Positions 25,252 through 34,736 of a DNA stretch of 64,000 bases are shown here, piece after piece. The position numbers and the translations under genes are program-made. Position 1 is the first letter of the stretch, and each line of letters begins with the position of its first letter. The stretch spans positions 1,798,001 to 1,862,000 of the forward strand of contig CAXXPD010000003.1 of NCBI GenBank assembly GCA_963666415.2, in the 5' to 3' direction. The notes beneath the pieces were generated by a model that was not told where the DNA came from, did not search any database, and worked only from the letters and a program-made list of their open reading frames with translations. This DNA is from Bin87 sp963666415 (GTDB taxonomy: Bacteria > Chloroflexota > Dehalococcoidia > Lucifugimonadales > UBA3495).

Positions 25252-26120
25252 CCCGTCGGCCTCCAACCACGCACAATGGCGTCGGTCATCCGCGCTACCC
25301 GCACCATCTGCTTCACATCATGCACCCGCACGATATCGGCGCCGCCGGCAATGCTCATCGACACCGCTGCCGCCGTCCCCTCCAACCGTTCTTGCTCCGG
25401 CAGGTTCAATATGCGGCCGATGGTCGATTTGCGGGATACACCCACCAGCATGGGAAAGCCGGCAGTTTTTAGCTCCGGTAACCGGCGCAACAGTTCCAGA
25501 TTGTGGTCGGCAGTTTTGCCGAATCCGATACCGGGATCGATTATTATGTTATCTGCCCGCACTCCCGCCGACCGGGCTATCGACGTGCTGCGCGCTATGC
25601 CGGCAATAATATCGGGAACCAGATCGCCGTAACTGGCCTCGTCCTGGTTGTGCATCAAAATTACCGGCACCCCGGCGTCTGCTGCTACCCGCGCCATCCG
25701 CTCATCGGACCGCAAACCCCATACGTCGTTGATGACGGACGCCCCGGCTTGCAAGGCTCGTTCGGCCACCACCGCTTTGTACGTGTCCACGCTGACCGGA
25801 ACGTCGACTGCACTGCACACCGCCGCGAGCCCGGGCAGCAACCGACGCAACTCCTCATCGGCGGACACGGGAGCGCCACCCGGTCGTGTCGACTCCGCAC
25901 CCACGTCAATGATGTCGGCGCCTTCCGCCTCCATCTGTTGTGCCAACGCAACCGCTGCCGGCACATCGCCTTGCAGACCGTCCCCGGAGAATGAATCGGG
26001 CGTCAGGTTGATAATTCCCATCACGTAGGTGCGCTGGCCCCAATGCCACGGCACGCCCTTCACCAGCGTAGGGCGAGGAGTGGCAGCATGGTTGTCGTTA
26101 TGTGAATCGGTGCCCTTCAC
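25236..26120 (-). CDS. folP: Dihydropteroate synthase
   Basis: Condenses dihydropterin pyrophosphate with p-aminobenzoate. Motifs: MGIINLTPDSFSGDG, DIIDVGAESTRPGG, VPVSVDTYKA, INDVWGL, PVILMHN, DPGIGFGKTADHNLELLRRL, GVSRKSTIGRIL and RVHDVKQMVRVARMTDAI. The start is uncertain. A GTG at 26120 would give 294 residues, close to normal; the frame stays open to 26288 but that part lacks similarity and overlaps the divergent carboxylase start. Forms a pair with folK. Confidence 0.88.
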   Translation of the reverse strand: MKGTDSHNDNHAATPRPTLVKGVPWHWGQRTYVMGIINLTPDSFSGDGLQGDVPAAVALAQQMEAEGADIIDVGAESTRPGGAPVSADEELRRLLPGLAAVCSAVDVPVSVDTYKAVVAERALQAGASVINDVWGLRSDERMARVAADAGVPVILMHNQDEASYGDLVPDIIAGIARSTSIARSAGVRADNIIIDPGIGFGKTADHNLELLRRLPELKTAGFPMLVGVSRKSTIGRILNLPEQERLEGTAAAVSMSIAGGADIVRVHDVKQMVRVARMTDAIVRGWRPTGWPSR

Positions 26121-26262
26121 GATGCCTTCGTCGGCGCGCCCGATAGCGGGTCGGCCAGGCCACCCATTATATCTACCGCGAACCAGTCGGGTATGATGTG
26201 CTTCCGTTCGTAGAAGTTGCCCGCAGGCTGGGCGTTTGATAGCATTGCCACTGGAGGTTGCT

Positions 26263-27831
26263 TTGTCCACCAGTAACGACCAAATCACGGATCAACACCT
26301 CGGCGACCTGCTCCGGCTCGGCGAGCAGGCCAAACTTGGCGGCGGCCAGCGTCGCATCGACCAGCAGCACCAGCGCGGCAAGCTAACCGCCCGCGAGCGC
26401 CTGGCCCTGTTGATGGACGAAGGTTCGTTCCAGGAAATCGACCGTTTCGTAACGCACCGCACTACCGACTTCGGCCTGGCCGACCGCACCGTGCTCGGAG
26501 ACGCCGTGGTTACCGGTTACGGCAACATCGACGGACGGCAGGTTTTCGCCTACGCCCAGGACTTTACTGTTTTCGGCGGCTCACTGTCCGAGGTGGTGGG
26601 CCAAAAAATCTGCAAAGTCATGGATCTGGCAGCCAAAACCGGCTGCCCCATGATCGGCATTTGCGACTCCGGCGGGGCGCGCATCCAGGAAGGCGCACTC
26701 AGCCTGGCGGCCTACGGCGACATTTTCCTGCGCAACACGATGTATTCTGGAGTGGTTCCGCAAATCTCGGTGATTATGGGACCCTCCGCCGGCGGTGCGG
26801 TATACTCGCCCGCCATCACCGATTTTGTCTTCATGGTGCGCGGCACGGGCCAAATGTACATCACCGGCCCCGACGTGGTACGCGCTGTAACCGGGGAAGA
26901 CGTTACCCACGAACAACTGGGCGGCGCCGATGCCCACGGTTCCCGCAGCGGCGTGGCCCATTTCGTGCACGACTCTGAAGAGGACTGCCTCGCGGAAGTG
27001 CGCCGGCTGGTCAGCTTCCTCCCCCTCAACAACCTGGATGATGCGCCGGTGTACCGCACCGCCGACTCTGCATCGCGCACCGATGCTGGCCTGCGTGCCA
27101 TTGTCCCTCCCGAACCCAACCACCCATACGATGTGCGGGAAATCATCTATCGTCTGGTTGACGACGAAGAATTTATGGAAGTCCAACCGGCATACGCCGC
27201 CAACGTTGTGGTGGGTTTTGGCCGAATGGCTGGCCGCACCGTGGGTTTGGTGGGCAACCAGCCGGCATTCCTGGCCGGTGTGCTGGACATCAACGCGTCG
27301 GCCAAGGCATCCCGCTTCGTGCGGTTCTGCGACTGTTTCAACGTGCCGCTGGTAACGCTGGTTGACGTGCCAGGGTTCATGCCCGGCACCGACCAGGAAT
27401 ACGGCGGCATCATCCGCCATGGCGCCAAGCTCATCTACGCCTACGCCGAAGCCACGGTGCCCAAGGTGGCAGTCATCACCCGCAAAGCCTACGGCGGAGC
27501 CTACATCGTGATGAGCAGCAAACACCTGCGCTCGGACGTTAACCTGGCCTGGCCCGCCGCCGAAATCGCCGTGATGGGCCCTGGTGGGGCGGTCAACATC
27601 ATCTACCGCGAAGAAATCTCCGGCGCTGACAACCCTGACGACCGCCGCGCCGAATTGATCGCCGATTACCAGTCCAGGTTCACTAACCCCTACGTGGCGG
27701 CCAACCGCGGCTATCTCGACGACGTGATTGACCCAGCGGAAACTCGTCCCGTTATCATCCGCTCCCTGGAAATGTTGCTGAACAAACGTGATACCCTTCC
27801 CGCCAAAAAACACGGCAACATCCCTCTGTAA
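26263..27831 (+). CDS. Acyl-CoA carboxylase, carboxyltransferase (beta) subunit
   Basis: A 522-residue biotin-dependent carboxyltransferase of the PccB/MmdA group. Motifs: ERLALLMDEGSFQEID, GGSLSEVVGQKICKVMDLA, GICDSGGARIQEGALSL, IMGPSAGGAVYSPAITDF, VDVPGFMPGTDQEYGGIIRHGAKLIYAYAEATVPKV and RKAYGGAYIVMSSKHLRSDVNLAWP. It probably carboxylates propionyl-CoA or acetyl-CoA. The start is taken as TTG 26263 five bases after GGAGG. No biotin carboxylase or biotin carrier gene is adjacent. It diverges from folP. Confidence 0.88.
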   Translation: MSTSNDQITDQHLGDLLRLGEQAKLGGGQRRIDQQHQRGKLTARERLALLMDEGSFQEIDRFVTHRTTDFGLADRTVLGDAVVTGYGNIDGRQVFAYAQDFTVFGGSLSEVVGQKICKVMDLAAKTGCPMIGICDSGGARIQEGALSLAAYGDIFLRNTMYSGVVPQISVIMGPSAGGAVYSPAITDFVFMVRGTGQMYITGPDVVRAVTGEDVTHEQLGGADAHGSRSGVAHFVHDSEEDCLAEVRRLVSFLPLNNLDDAPVYRTADSASRTDAGLRAIVPPEPNHPYDVREIIYRLVDDEEFMEVQPAYAANVVVGFGRMAGRTVGLVGNQPAFLAGVLDINASAKASRFVRFCDCFNVPLVTLVDVPGFMPGTDQEYGGIIRHGAKLIYAYAEATVPKVAVITRKAYGGAYIVMSSKHLRSDVNLAWPAAEIAVMGPGGAVNIIYREEISGADNPDDRRAELIADYQSRFTNPYVAANRGYLDDVIDPAETRPVIIRSLEMLLNKRDTLPAKKHGNIPL

Positions 27832-27938
27832 GCTTGCCGTGTAAGCTTGCCGCGTTAGCCTGCCTAAAATCCGCACCGGCAAATCATCGTCGGAGCCAGC
27901 CCCACCAACCGCTGGATCATGCCAGGGAGTAGATAACC

Positions 27939-28979
27939 ATGCAGTTCGGAGTTTTTTATCAAATGCCCTGCGCCGAAGAACAGACTCCGGCTGCCCGCTT
28001 CGCCGACGTTTTGTCGCAGGTGCAACTCGCCGACGTACTAGGCTACGATATGGCGTGGTTGGCCGAACTGCACTTTGCCCGGCGCTTCTCCGTAATGCCA
28101 GCGCCGTTAATGATCGCATCGGCCCTGTCGCAAACCACCAGTCGAATCATGCTGGGCACCGCGGTAAACCTGCTGCCCCTGCACCATCCGCTGCGCATCG
28201 CAGAAGAGGTGGCAACCCTGGATGTGCTATCCGGCGGCCGAGCCGTTTTCGGCATCGGGCGCGGTTCCAATCCAAACCACTACCGCGGCTACGGCATCCC
28301 CATCGAGGAGCGCAATGACCGGTTCGTGGAAGGGCTGGAAATGACGCTCCGAGCCTGGACCGACGAACAGCTGGATTACGACGGCCAGTTCTATCAGGCG
28401 GAAGGTGTACGCCTTGAACCCCGGCCCATCCAGCAGCCGTACCCACCGGTCTACATCGCCTCCAACGGCTCCGACACCTTCCCCCTGGTGGGTAGCCTCG
28501 GCCACAACATCCTGGTAACCCCAATGATTGTGACGGTAGAGGGCGTCGGCAACGGCCTGGCCGTCTACCGGGAAACCCTCGCCGAACATGGGCATGACCC
28601 GTCCGCCGTCAAAGTAGTGGTCAACGTGCCGGTTCACGTCGGCGAAACGCCAGAATCGGCCAAGGCCAACTTTGCGCCGACCGTTGATAACTACCTGGGC
28701 ACTCTGCGCAGTATGCAGAATAACTCCCGGGGTTCGTCCCGCGCCAGCCAGCTAACTTACGATGACATTTACGGCGAATTGGGCGCCATCGGTACGCCGC
28801 AGCAGGTCATCGAACGGCTCGAATGGTTCAACGAGCGCTACAACGCCCAGGAGTTCATGTGCTGGTTCAACATCGGCGGCATCCTTACAACCGAGGAAGT
28901 GGCTCGGTCAATGCAACTGTTCGCCGAAGAGGTGATGCCCCATTTCCGCAACGGCGCAGCTCCCGGCAGCACACCATAG
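27939..28979 (+). CDS. LLM-class flavin-dependent oxidoreductase
   Basis: A 346-residue luciferase-like monooxygenase: MQFGVFYQMPCAEEQT, WLAELHFARRFSVMPAPLMIASALSQTTSRIMLGTAVNLLPLHHPLRIAEEVATLDVLSGGRAVFGIGRGSNP, QPYPPVYIASNGSDTFPLVG. It is a paralogue of the gene at 10182 but lacks that protein's low-complexity insert. The start has AGGGAG upstream. The 107-bp gap before it contains two copies of TAAGCTTGCCG, the first overlapping the carboxylase stop. Substrate unknown. Confidence 0.85.
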   Translation: MQFGVFYQMPCAEEQTPAARFADVLSQVQLADVLGYDMAWLAELHFARRFSVMPAPLMIASALSQTTSRIMLGTAVNLLPLHHPLRIAEEVATLDVLSGGRAVFGIGRGSNPNHYRGYGIPIEERNDRFVEGLEMTLRAWTDEQLDYDGQFYQAEGVRLEPRPIQQPYPPVYIASNGSDTFPLVGSLGHNILVTPMIVTVEGVGNGLAVYRETLAEHGHDPSAVKVVVNVPVHVGETPESAKANFAPTVDNYLGTLRSMQNNSRGSSRASQLTYDDIYGELGAIGTPQQVIERLEWFNERYNAQEFMCWFNIGGILTTEEVARSMQLFAEEVMPHFRNGAAPGSTP

Positions 28980-29145
28980 GCATGACGCTTACACCACCTT
29001 TATCATGACGAGGGAGTATGTCTAACGTGGCGGACAGGGGCGCTAATGACAACGTGGAGAACGACTAGCCGGTTTGTCCTGACGGGCGTTACTAGCGGTG
29101 TCGTCCAACCGTAATGTACGACCCGATGTATCTGGCGGCGCTCCG

Positions 29146-30489
29146 ATGACCGCCCGGCAAGAGTCCGGCTCGCTGTTCGAGCACGACAGGCTGGCCCACG
29201 CCTTGGACACCGCACCGTTGGCGGAGCGGATGCGCCCCGCCTCCTTCGTTGAGTTTGTTGGGCAGCAGCACATCCTCGGCACAGACCGGGTGCTGCGGCG
29301 CGCCATTTCCGCCGACCGCGTGCCGTCCATCCTGTTATGGGGGCCGCCCGGCTCCGGCAAAACGACCCTGGCCAGATTGATCGCCACCGTTACGCGCGCC
29401 CATTTCGAACCCGTCAGCGCGGTGTCTTCCGGCGTTGCCGACCTGCGCCGGTCGGTAGCGGACGCACGTGAACGCAGCGCGCTGTACCAGCAACCCACCA
29501 TCCTGTTCGTAGACGAAATCCACCGTTTCAACAAGGCCCAGCAGGACGTCATTCTCCCCCACGTCGAAGACGGCACCATCACCTTCATCGGCGCAACCAC
29601 CGAGAACCCGTCGTTCGAGGTCAACGCGCCTCTGCTCTCCCGGTGCCGGGTGTTCACCCTCCACGCGCTGGAAGCAGAGCAGGTGGCCGACATTATCCGA
29701 AGGGCGCTGTCTGACGACCGGCGCGGCCTTGGCTCGCTGTTGCCGTCGCTCAGTGAGGATCCGTTGGCTCATCTGGTCAACATCGCCAACGGCGACGCTC
29801 GTGTCGCCCTCAACGCTCTGGAGATGGCCACCCTCGCCACCGAACCCGACGCCAACGGCCGGCGCGTCATCAGCATGGAAACCATCTCCGATGCCTTGCA
29901 ACGCCGCACGCCACAATACGACAAGGCCGGCGACAGCCACTACGACACCATCTCGGCCTTCATCAAGTCGGTACGTGGTTCGTCGCCCGACGGCGCGTTG
30001 TACTGGCTGGCCCGGATGCTGGAGGCCGGCGAAGACCCCCTGTTCATCGCACGCCGGTTGGTGATCCTGGCCGCCGAGGACATCGGCCTCGCCAACCCCG
30101 GAGCGTTGCCGGTGGCCGTGGCCGCCCAACAGGCGGTGCATTTCATCGGACTGCCGGAGGGTCGCATCCCCCTCGCTGAAGCCACCGTGTATCTGGCCAC
30201 TTCCCCGAAAAGCAACGCCGCTTACCTGGCTCTGGAACGGGCATTTGAAGATGTTCGCAAGTTACCCCATGAGCCGGTGCCCCTGCATCTCCGCAACGCC
30301 GTTACCGACCTGATGAGAGGCATCGGTTACGGAGCCGGCTACAAGTACAGCCACGACTACGATGGCCACTTTGAAGCCCAGCAATACCTGCCCGACAACT
30401 TGTCAGACCGACGCTACTACGAACCGTCCGATCAGGGCTCGGAGGCCGCAATCGCTGAACGCCTGCGCCGCTGGTGGGGCCAAAAGTAG
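29146..30489 (+). CDS. rarA: Replication-associated recombination protein A (AAA ATPase)
   Basis: A clamp-loader-like ATPase that acts at stalled forks. The 447-residue protein has RMRPASFVEFVGQQHILG, Walker A LWGPPGSGKTTLA (about residues 65-77), Walker B FVDEIHRFNKAQQD, sensor IGATTENPSFEVN, SRCRVF (Arg finger) and C-terminal HYDTISAFIKSVRGSSPDGALYWLARML. Start set at ATG 29146; the GTG at 29098 would add 16 residues unlike the family. Confidence 0.92.
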   Translation: MTARQESGSLFEHDRLAHALDTAPLAERMRPASFVEFVGQQHILGTDRVLRRAISADRVPSILLWGPPGSGKTTLARLIATVTRAHFEPVSAVSSGVADLRRSVADARERSALYQQPTILFVDEIHRFNKAQQDVILPHVEDGTITFIGATTENPSFEVNAPLLSRCRVFTLHALEAEQVADIIRRALSDDRRGLGSLLPSLSEDPLAHLVNIANGDARVALNALEMATLATEPDANGRRVISMETISDALQRRTPQYDKAGDSHYDTISAFIKSVRGSSPDGALYWLARMLEAGEDPLFIARRLVILAAEDIGLANPGALPVAVAAQQAVHFIGLPEGRIPLAEATVYLATSPKSNAAYLALERAFEDVRKLPHEPVPLHLRNAVTDLMRGIGYGAGYKYSHDYDGHFEAQQYLPDNLSDRRYYEPSDQGSEAAIAERLRRWWGQK

Positions 30490-30512
30490 CATTGCTGACG
30501 GGCCAACCGAGT

Positions 30513-31442
30513 TCAGGGAGACGTGTACACCTGAATCAGCTGGGTTACGTTCAGGTTGGGCAGGAATCTGCGGGCAATTACCGCCTTGACCTGCCACCCG
30601 ACGAAGCTATGTTGCGCCAGCACCGACGGCATCAACCGCTCCGGCACCCGCAGCTTGAACGCCCATTCGGTGGATTCTCCGCCCACTAACGTTGCCGGAC
30701 GCTGTAGTACCTCCCGGTCCTCGATGACTCGGGCCTGCTTGTTCCCGCTCCGCTCCCAGCGCATCAGTTCCACGCGCATCTCCGTGGCTCCGAATGAGGT
30801 CTGCGGTTGAACCAACAGCGAGCCGGCCACAATACCGCCGTTGGATACCAACCCGGTTTCCAGTTCCAGCGCCATTCGGACGTGTCGATGCTGGCGGGCG
30901 GCGCTGGGGTGCGCCGGCAACTCTTTACCCCCCACCGCAGCGGCGCTGGGATGAGCGAACACCACCAACTCCTGGGCGCACTGACCGGCCCGCACCTGGG
31001 TCAGGTCGGCCAGCAATCCGTCGCCGCCCGGCATCCAGTCGGCCCGGGTTTCGACATGCGCCGAGAGTTCCCACGTGATGTGGGCGTGCTTGCATTTCAC
31101 GGTGGGAGGCGCCTCCGGCGGCAACCGCAACTGCACCGGAAACCGGTACTCAATCCCCGGCTCCATCGACAAGTTCTCCGCAAACGCATAATGGACGCTC
31201 TTCGGCTCCGGCGGCACGGGAAGCGCGCGCCTCCGCGACTGCGTCATCTGGGGAAAAGCATCCCGCGCGGAATCCACCCGCAACAATTCCGTCTGCGCCA
31301 GTCGTGCCCACCCCGTGGTTACCTGCAACGGGCTCCGGGGTATCACGATTACCTCGGCCTCCACCGCATAACCGGCGTACAACGCTCGGCCGGCGACTTC
31401 AACCGTTACGTCGGCCCCGGGAGTAGCTGAACGGCGAAACAT
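30513..31442 (-). CDS. Arrestin-fold (Spo0M-like) protein
   Basis: A 309-residue beta-rich protein. The central part (YRFPVQLRLPPEAPPTVKCKHAHITWELSAHVETRADWMPGGD) and the ending (ALAQHSFVGWQVKAVI, in this protein VLAQHSFVGWQVKAVIA) resemble the repeating arrestin N/C-type beta sandwiches of Spo0M. It lacks signal peptide and membrane segments. Convergent with rarA. The family assignment is from pattern only. Confidence 0.5.
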   Translation of the reverse strand: MFRRSATPGADVTVEVAGRALYAGYAVEAEVIVIPRSPLQVTTGWARLAQTELLRVDSARDAFPQMTQSRRRALPVPPEPKSVHYAFAENLSMEPGIEYRFPVQLRLPPEAPPTVKCKHAHITWELSAHVETRADWMPGGDGLLADLTQVRAGQCAQELVVFAHPSAAAVGGKELPAHPSAARQHRHVRMALELETGLVSNGGIVAGSLLVQPQTSFGATEMRVELMRWERSGNKQARVIEDREVLQRPATLVGGESTEWAFKLRVPERLMPSVLAQHSFVGWQVKAVIARRFLPNLNVTQLIQVYTSP

Positions 31443-31505
31443 TTGGTGTGCTCTGCGACCCCGCCGCCGGCCACAACGTTGCCGGCGACCTTACACAGAA
31501 GAACG

Positions 31506-32096
31506 TCAGGCCGCTTCTATGGCGGCGATAGCTTCGTCTGCAGTAACGATGTCTGCTTGCCGATTCAGTATCCGGCCAATCAGAAAGTCGTGCACCTCCG
31601 GATCGCTATCGGCGCAACAATCGGCCACGATGTACAGCCGGTAATCCCGGTCCGATGCGTACCTGGTGGTGGAAAGCACGACACCGCTGGTGGCATACCC
31701 CAACAAGATAATGGTATCGATGTTGTTGCCGGTGAGCGTGACATCCAGCCCGGTGCCAAACAACGCGTTGACCCGATGCTTGCCGACCACCACTTCGCCG
31801 TCGCGAGGACGCACATCAGGATGGATTACCTCCAACGGGTCGAAAACGGCCGGTTGACCCGATGCCTTCCGTGCGCTGAACGTCTTGTTGCGCTCGCTGA
31901 TCTCGGGGTAACCGGGCCGAAACACCGTCGCGCAGTAGCACACCATCAACCCGGCGGCGCGGGCGGCTGCCTGCAATCCCACCGTGCGTTGTACCACGCC
32001 CCGCCCGACGGCATGGGGCAACGTGCCCATCGCGTCGGCGTAAAAATCCGCGATCAACAACGCGGTTGTTCTCCGGTCGATGCTGAAATCAGCCAT
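31506..32096 (-). CDS. Isochorismatase-fold cysteine-hydrolase homologue without the cysteine
   Basis: A 196-residue protein of the isochorismatase/nicotinamidase fold with TALLIADFYAD (the Asp), VVVGKHRVNALFGTGLD (the Lys) and a GYATSGVVLSTTRYASDRDY helix. In hydrolases the last motif carries the nucleophilic Cys; here the position is Val. Isochorismatases proper also lack this Cys, so it may be a hydrolase of that type or a non-catalytic variant. Start set at ATG 32096 with GAGG six bases upstream. Confidence 0.75.
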   Translation of the reverse strand: MADFSIDRRTTALLIADFYADAMGTLPHAVGRGVVQRTVGLQAAARAAGLMVCYCATVFRPGYPEISERNKTFSARKASGQPAVFDPLEVIHPDVRPRDGEVVVGKHRVNALFGTGLDVTLTGNNIDTIILLGYATSGVVLSTTRYASDRDYRLYIVADCCADSDPEVHDFLIGRILNRQADIVTADEAIAAIEAA

Positions 32097-32154
32097 AATC
32101 ATCCTCAATGCTGGCGTCTACGGATGCTCGCCCGACGATTGGCGGTAAGCGGCG

Positions 32155-33213
32155 TTACAACGCCGTTGCCAGCCGCCGGACGGTTCCGTTCACACGAGAC
32201 AACGCCTCATCAACATCCGTTGACGTGATGTGTCGATGCGTAACCATCCGCAGGGACTGGTCCCGGCTGTGACTCACCAGCACCCCATCCTCCCGCAGCG
32301 CGGCGATGACTTCTCTGGCGTCTCCCACCTTGTCCCGGTCCACCTCGAAGATCACGATGTTGGTCTGTATGCCATCCTGATCAACAGTCAGCCCGTCGAT
32401 GTTGGCCAGCCCCGCCGCCAGCCGTCGGGCGTTAGCGTGGTCATCGGCCAGGCGTTCGACCATCGAGTCCAGTGCCACCATGCCCGCCGCCGCCAGCACT
32501 CCCGCCTGACGCATCCCGCCGCCAACCATCTTGCGCCACTTGCGCGCCTTGCCAATGAATTCCTCGGAGCCGCATAGCACCGAGCCCACCGGGCAGGACA
32601 ATGCCTTGGAAAGGCAGAAACTCACGTCGTCAACATCCCGCGTCAGCTCGGCGGCCGGCACTTCCAGGGCAACCGCGGCGTTGAAGATACGGGCCCCGTC
32701 CAGGTGCACTGCTGCGCCGGCGGCGTGGGCCACCTCCACCACTTCCCTGGTATCCTGCGGCGTCATGACTCCGCCGCTGCACCGGTTGTGCGTATTTTCC
32801 AGACAAACCAGCGTCGTAGCGGGCACATGGATGTTTGAGCTGTCCCGAATGGCGGCAGCCACGTCGCTCGCGGCAATGCGACCGTTGGCATCGTTGGGCA
32901 CCAGCCGGATTTGCGCCCCCGCCAGTGCGGTAGGCCCGGCAGATTCGTTCCAAAACATGTGGGCTTCCTGACCCATAATCATCTCGTCGCCGCGGCTGCA
33001 CCACGCCAGGGCGGCAATCAGGTTGCTCATGGTGCCGCTGGCGGTGAGCAAACCCGCTTCCTGCCCCATCAATGCGGCGGCCCGCTCCTGCAAGGCGTTT
33101 ATCGTCGGGTCTTCGCCAAACACATCATCGCCAACTTCAGCGGCGCCCATCGCGCGGCGCATTTCGTCGGTGGGTTGGGTAACGGTATCGCTACGCAGGT
33201 CAATCAAATCCAT
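32155..33213 (-). CDS. Low-specificity threonine aldolase
   Basis: PLP enzyme cleaving threonine to glycine and acetaldehyde. The 352-residue protein has DLRSDTVTQPTDEMRRAM, VGDDVFGEDPTI, TASGTMSNLIA, EAHMFWNESAG, LENTHNRCSGGVMTP, HLDGARIFNAAVAL and FCLSKALSCPVGSVLCGS with the PLP lysine. The ATG is at 33213. Strong full-length match to the family. Confidence 0.92.
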   Translation of the reverse strand: MDLIDLRSDTVTQPTDEMRRAMGAAEVGDDVFGEDPTINALQERAAALMGQEAGLLTASGTMSNLIAALAWCSRGDEMIMGQEAHMFWNESAGPTALAGAQIRLVPNDANGRIAASDVAAAIRDSSNIHVPATTLVCLENTHNRCSGGVMTPQDTREVVEVAHAAGAAVHLDGARIFNAAVALEVPAAELTRDVDDVSFCLSKALSCPVGSVLCGSEEFIGKARKWRKMVGGGMRQAGVLAAAGMVALDSMVERLADDHANARRLAAGLANIDGLTVDQDGIQTNIVIFEVDRDKVGDAREVIAALREDGVLVSHSRDQSLRMVTHRHITSTDVDEALSRVNGTVRRLATAL

Positions 33214-33451
33214 AGAGCCTCCGGGAGGGCGTGGGCCGCATGATGGCGGCGGTTGCGTGCCATTTTAGCATCAACCATGCCCCGGCTCTACCGCCGCGCG
33301 CCGGCTGTGGCGCATCCTGAATAGCGCGACCTGCACACCAACCCCGCTAATCCGGCGTCCCGTCAAACCTGCTATCATTATCCCCGCACGTTCGGTAGCA
33401 GCACACACACTCGGCGCACCCGCTCGGCGGACCTAATCGGAGGGACAAAAT

Positions 33452-34090
33452 ATGCGGCAAAGTGCGGTCAGTTTCATTGCCAAAGGCATGACCCTGGAGG
33501 GCATCATAGCCCTTCCGGATGGCGAAGGCCCGTTCCCCGGCGTAGTTATGTGCCATCCCCACCCGCTGAACGGCGGCAACATGGACAACAATGTGGTGGT
33601 CGCCGTTACGTTTGGTCTCGCTGACGCCGGCATTGCCTCCCTGCGTTTCAACTTTCGCGGAGTTGGCAACAGCCAGGGCGAGCATTCCAAAGGTGAGAAG
33701 GAATACGAGGAAACCCTGGTTGCAATGGACTTCCTCGGCGCCCTGCCCGACGTGAACGACGAACGCATCGGACTGGGCGGTTATTCTTTCAGCACCCGCG
33801 TCATCTGCGCCCACAAGCAGTTGTACAAAAAACCCCGGGCCATCGCCCTGGTTGCCCCATCCCTAGAGGCCATCACAGACAGCCCGCTGCAGTCCGACAA
33901 GACCCCGCGCATGATCATCACCGGCGACCGCGACCGCCTGGCGAACTCCGACGGCGCCGATGAGCAGCTGGCCAGATTCAACCCGCCCGCCGACTACCAT
34001 CTCATTCCCGGCGCAGACCACTTCTGGGTGGGACAGGAGGGCGAAATGGCCGCCTGCGTGGTGCAGTTCTTCCGCGACCACCTGCTCTAA
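33452..34090 (+). CDS. Alpha/beta-hydrolase
   Basis: A 212-residue alpha/beta-hydrolase fold protein: VVMCHPHPLNGGNMDNNVV (oxyanion area), FNFRGVGNSQGEHSKGE, and the nucleophile elbow IGLGGYSFSTR with Ser. GDRDRL and HFWVGQEG hold the likely Asp and His. Proteins of this kind are common hydrolases of unknown substrate. It is followed by lspA after 10 bp, so co-transcription is likely. Confidence 0.8.
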   Translation: MRQSAVSFIAKGMTLEGIIALPDGEGPFPGVVMCHPHPLNGGNMDNNVVVAVTFGLADAGIASLRFNFRGVGNSQGEHSKGEKEYEETLVAMDFLGALPDVNDERIGLGGYSFSTRVICAHKQLYKKPRAIALVAPSLEAITDSPLQSDKTPRMIITGDRDRLANSDGADEQLARFNPPADYHLIPGADHFWVGQEGEMAACVVQFFRDHLL

Positions 34091-34100
34091 CCCGGCCCCG

Positions 34101-34736
34101 ATGTCCAAACCCACGCACCGGCGCCGGCCCATCTATCTGGACTGGAACCTCCTGCAGCTGGCGGCTCTGGTATTGGCGACAGACCAGCTGACCAAGTTCG
34201 TCGTCCGGCAGACCTTGGACTGGCGTCATTCGTGGCCCTACTCGGGTGTTTTTCGGTTCACACACGTCCACAACACCGGCAGCGCCTTCGGACTCTTTCA
34301 GGACCAAAATCTGGTGCTCCTGGTCGTGTCCGTCATCGGTATCGTGGTGCTCGGATTCATCTACGGCAGCCAGGCGCAACCCGGCCGCATCATGCGCGCC
34401 AGCATCGCCCTGATGCTGGGCGGAGCCGCCGGGAACCTGCTTGACCGCCTGCTCCTGGGCCATGTTACCGACTTCATCGACATCGGCCCCTGGCCCGTGT
34501 TCAACCTCGCCGATTCGTCGATCGTTACGGGCCTGATCCTGATGGGATGGCTGTTACTCCGCCGCGACAACCAAGACGATCGCGTTACTGCCTTGGCCGA
34601 TACGTCCGAATTCCGCGCTGCCCTGGCGGCCTGCCCGGTGTGCGACGGCCCGATGATTCACCTGCCCAATGGCGCGCGGTGCGCCGACTGCGGGGTTCGC
34701 GAACGCATCCTGTCGGTCAGAGAGCTACCACTTTGA
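34101..34736 (+). CDS. lspA: Signal peptidase II with C-terminal zinc ribbon
   Basis: Removes signal peptides from lipoproteins. The first ~150 residues have LspA features: DQLTKFVVR, THVHNTGSAFGLF, GGAAGNLLDRLLLGHVTDFID (first catalytic Asp) and FNLADSSI (second), with four hydrophobic segments. After RRDNQDD it adds about 50 residues with CPVC-x12-CADC, a zinc-ribbon. This tail is unusual for LspA. Start at ATG 34101. Its stop overlaps the TTG start of rluD, TTGA. Confidence 0.85.
   Translation: MSKPTHRRRPIYLDWNLLQLAALVLATDQLTKFVVRQTLDWRHSWPYSGVFRFTHVHNTGSAFGLFQDQNLVLLVVSVIGIVVLGFIYGSQAQPGRIMRASIALMLGGAAGNLLDRLLLGHVTDFIDIGPWPVFNLADSSIVTGLILMGWLLLRRDNQDDRVTALADTSEFRAALAACPVCDGPMIHLPNGARCADCGVRERILSVRELPL

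Noticed and set aside
27829..27864. TAAGCTTGCCG repeats as a regulatory or CRISPR-like array
   Set aside because: Only two good units plus a degraded third, with no spacers; most likely a small tandem duplication at the carboxylase stop.
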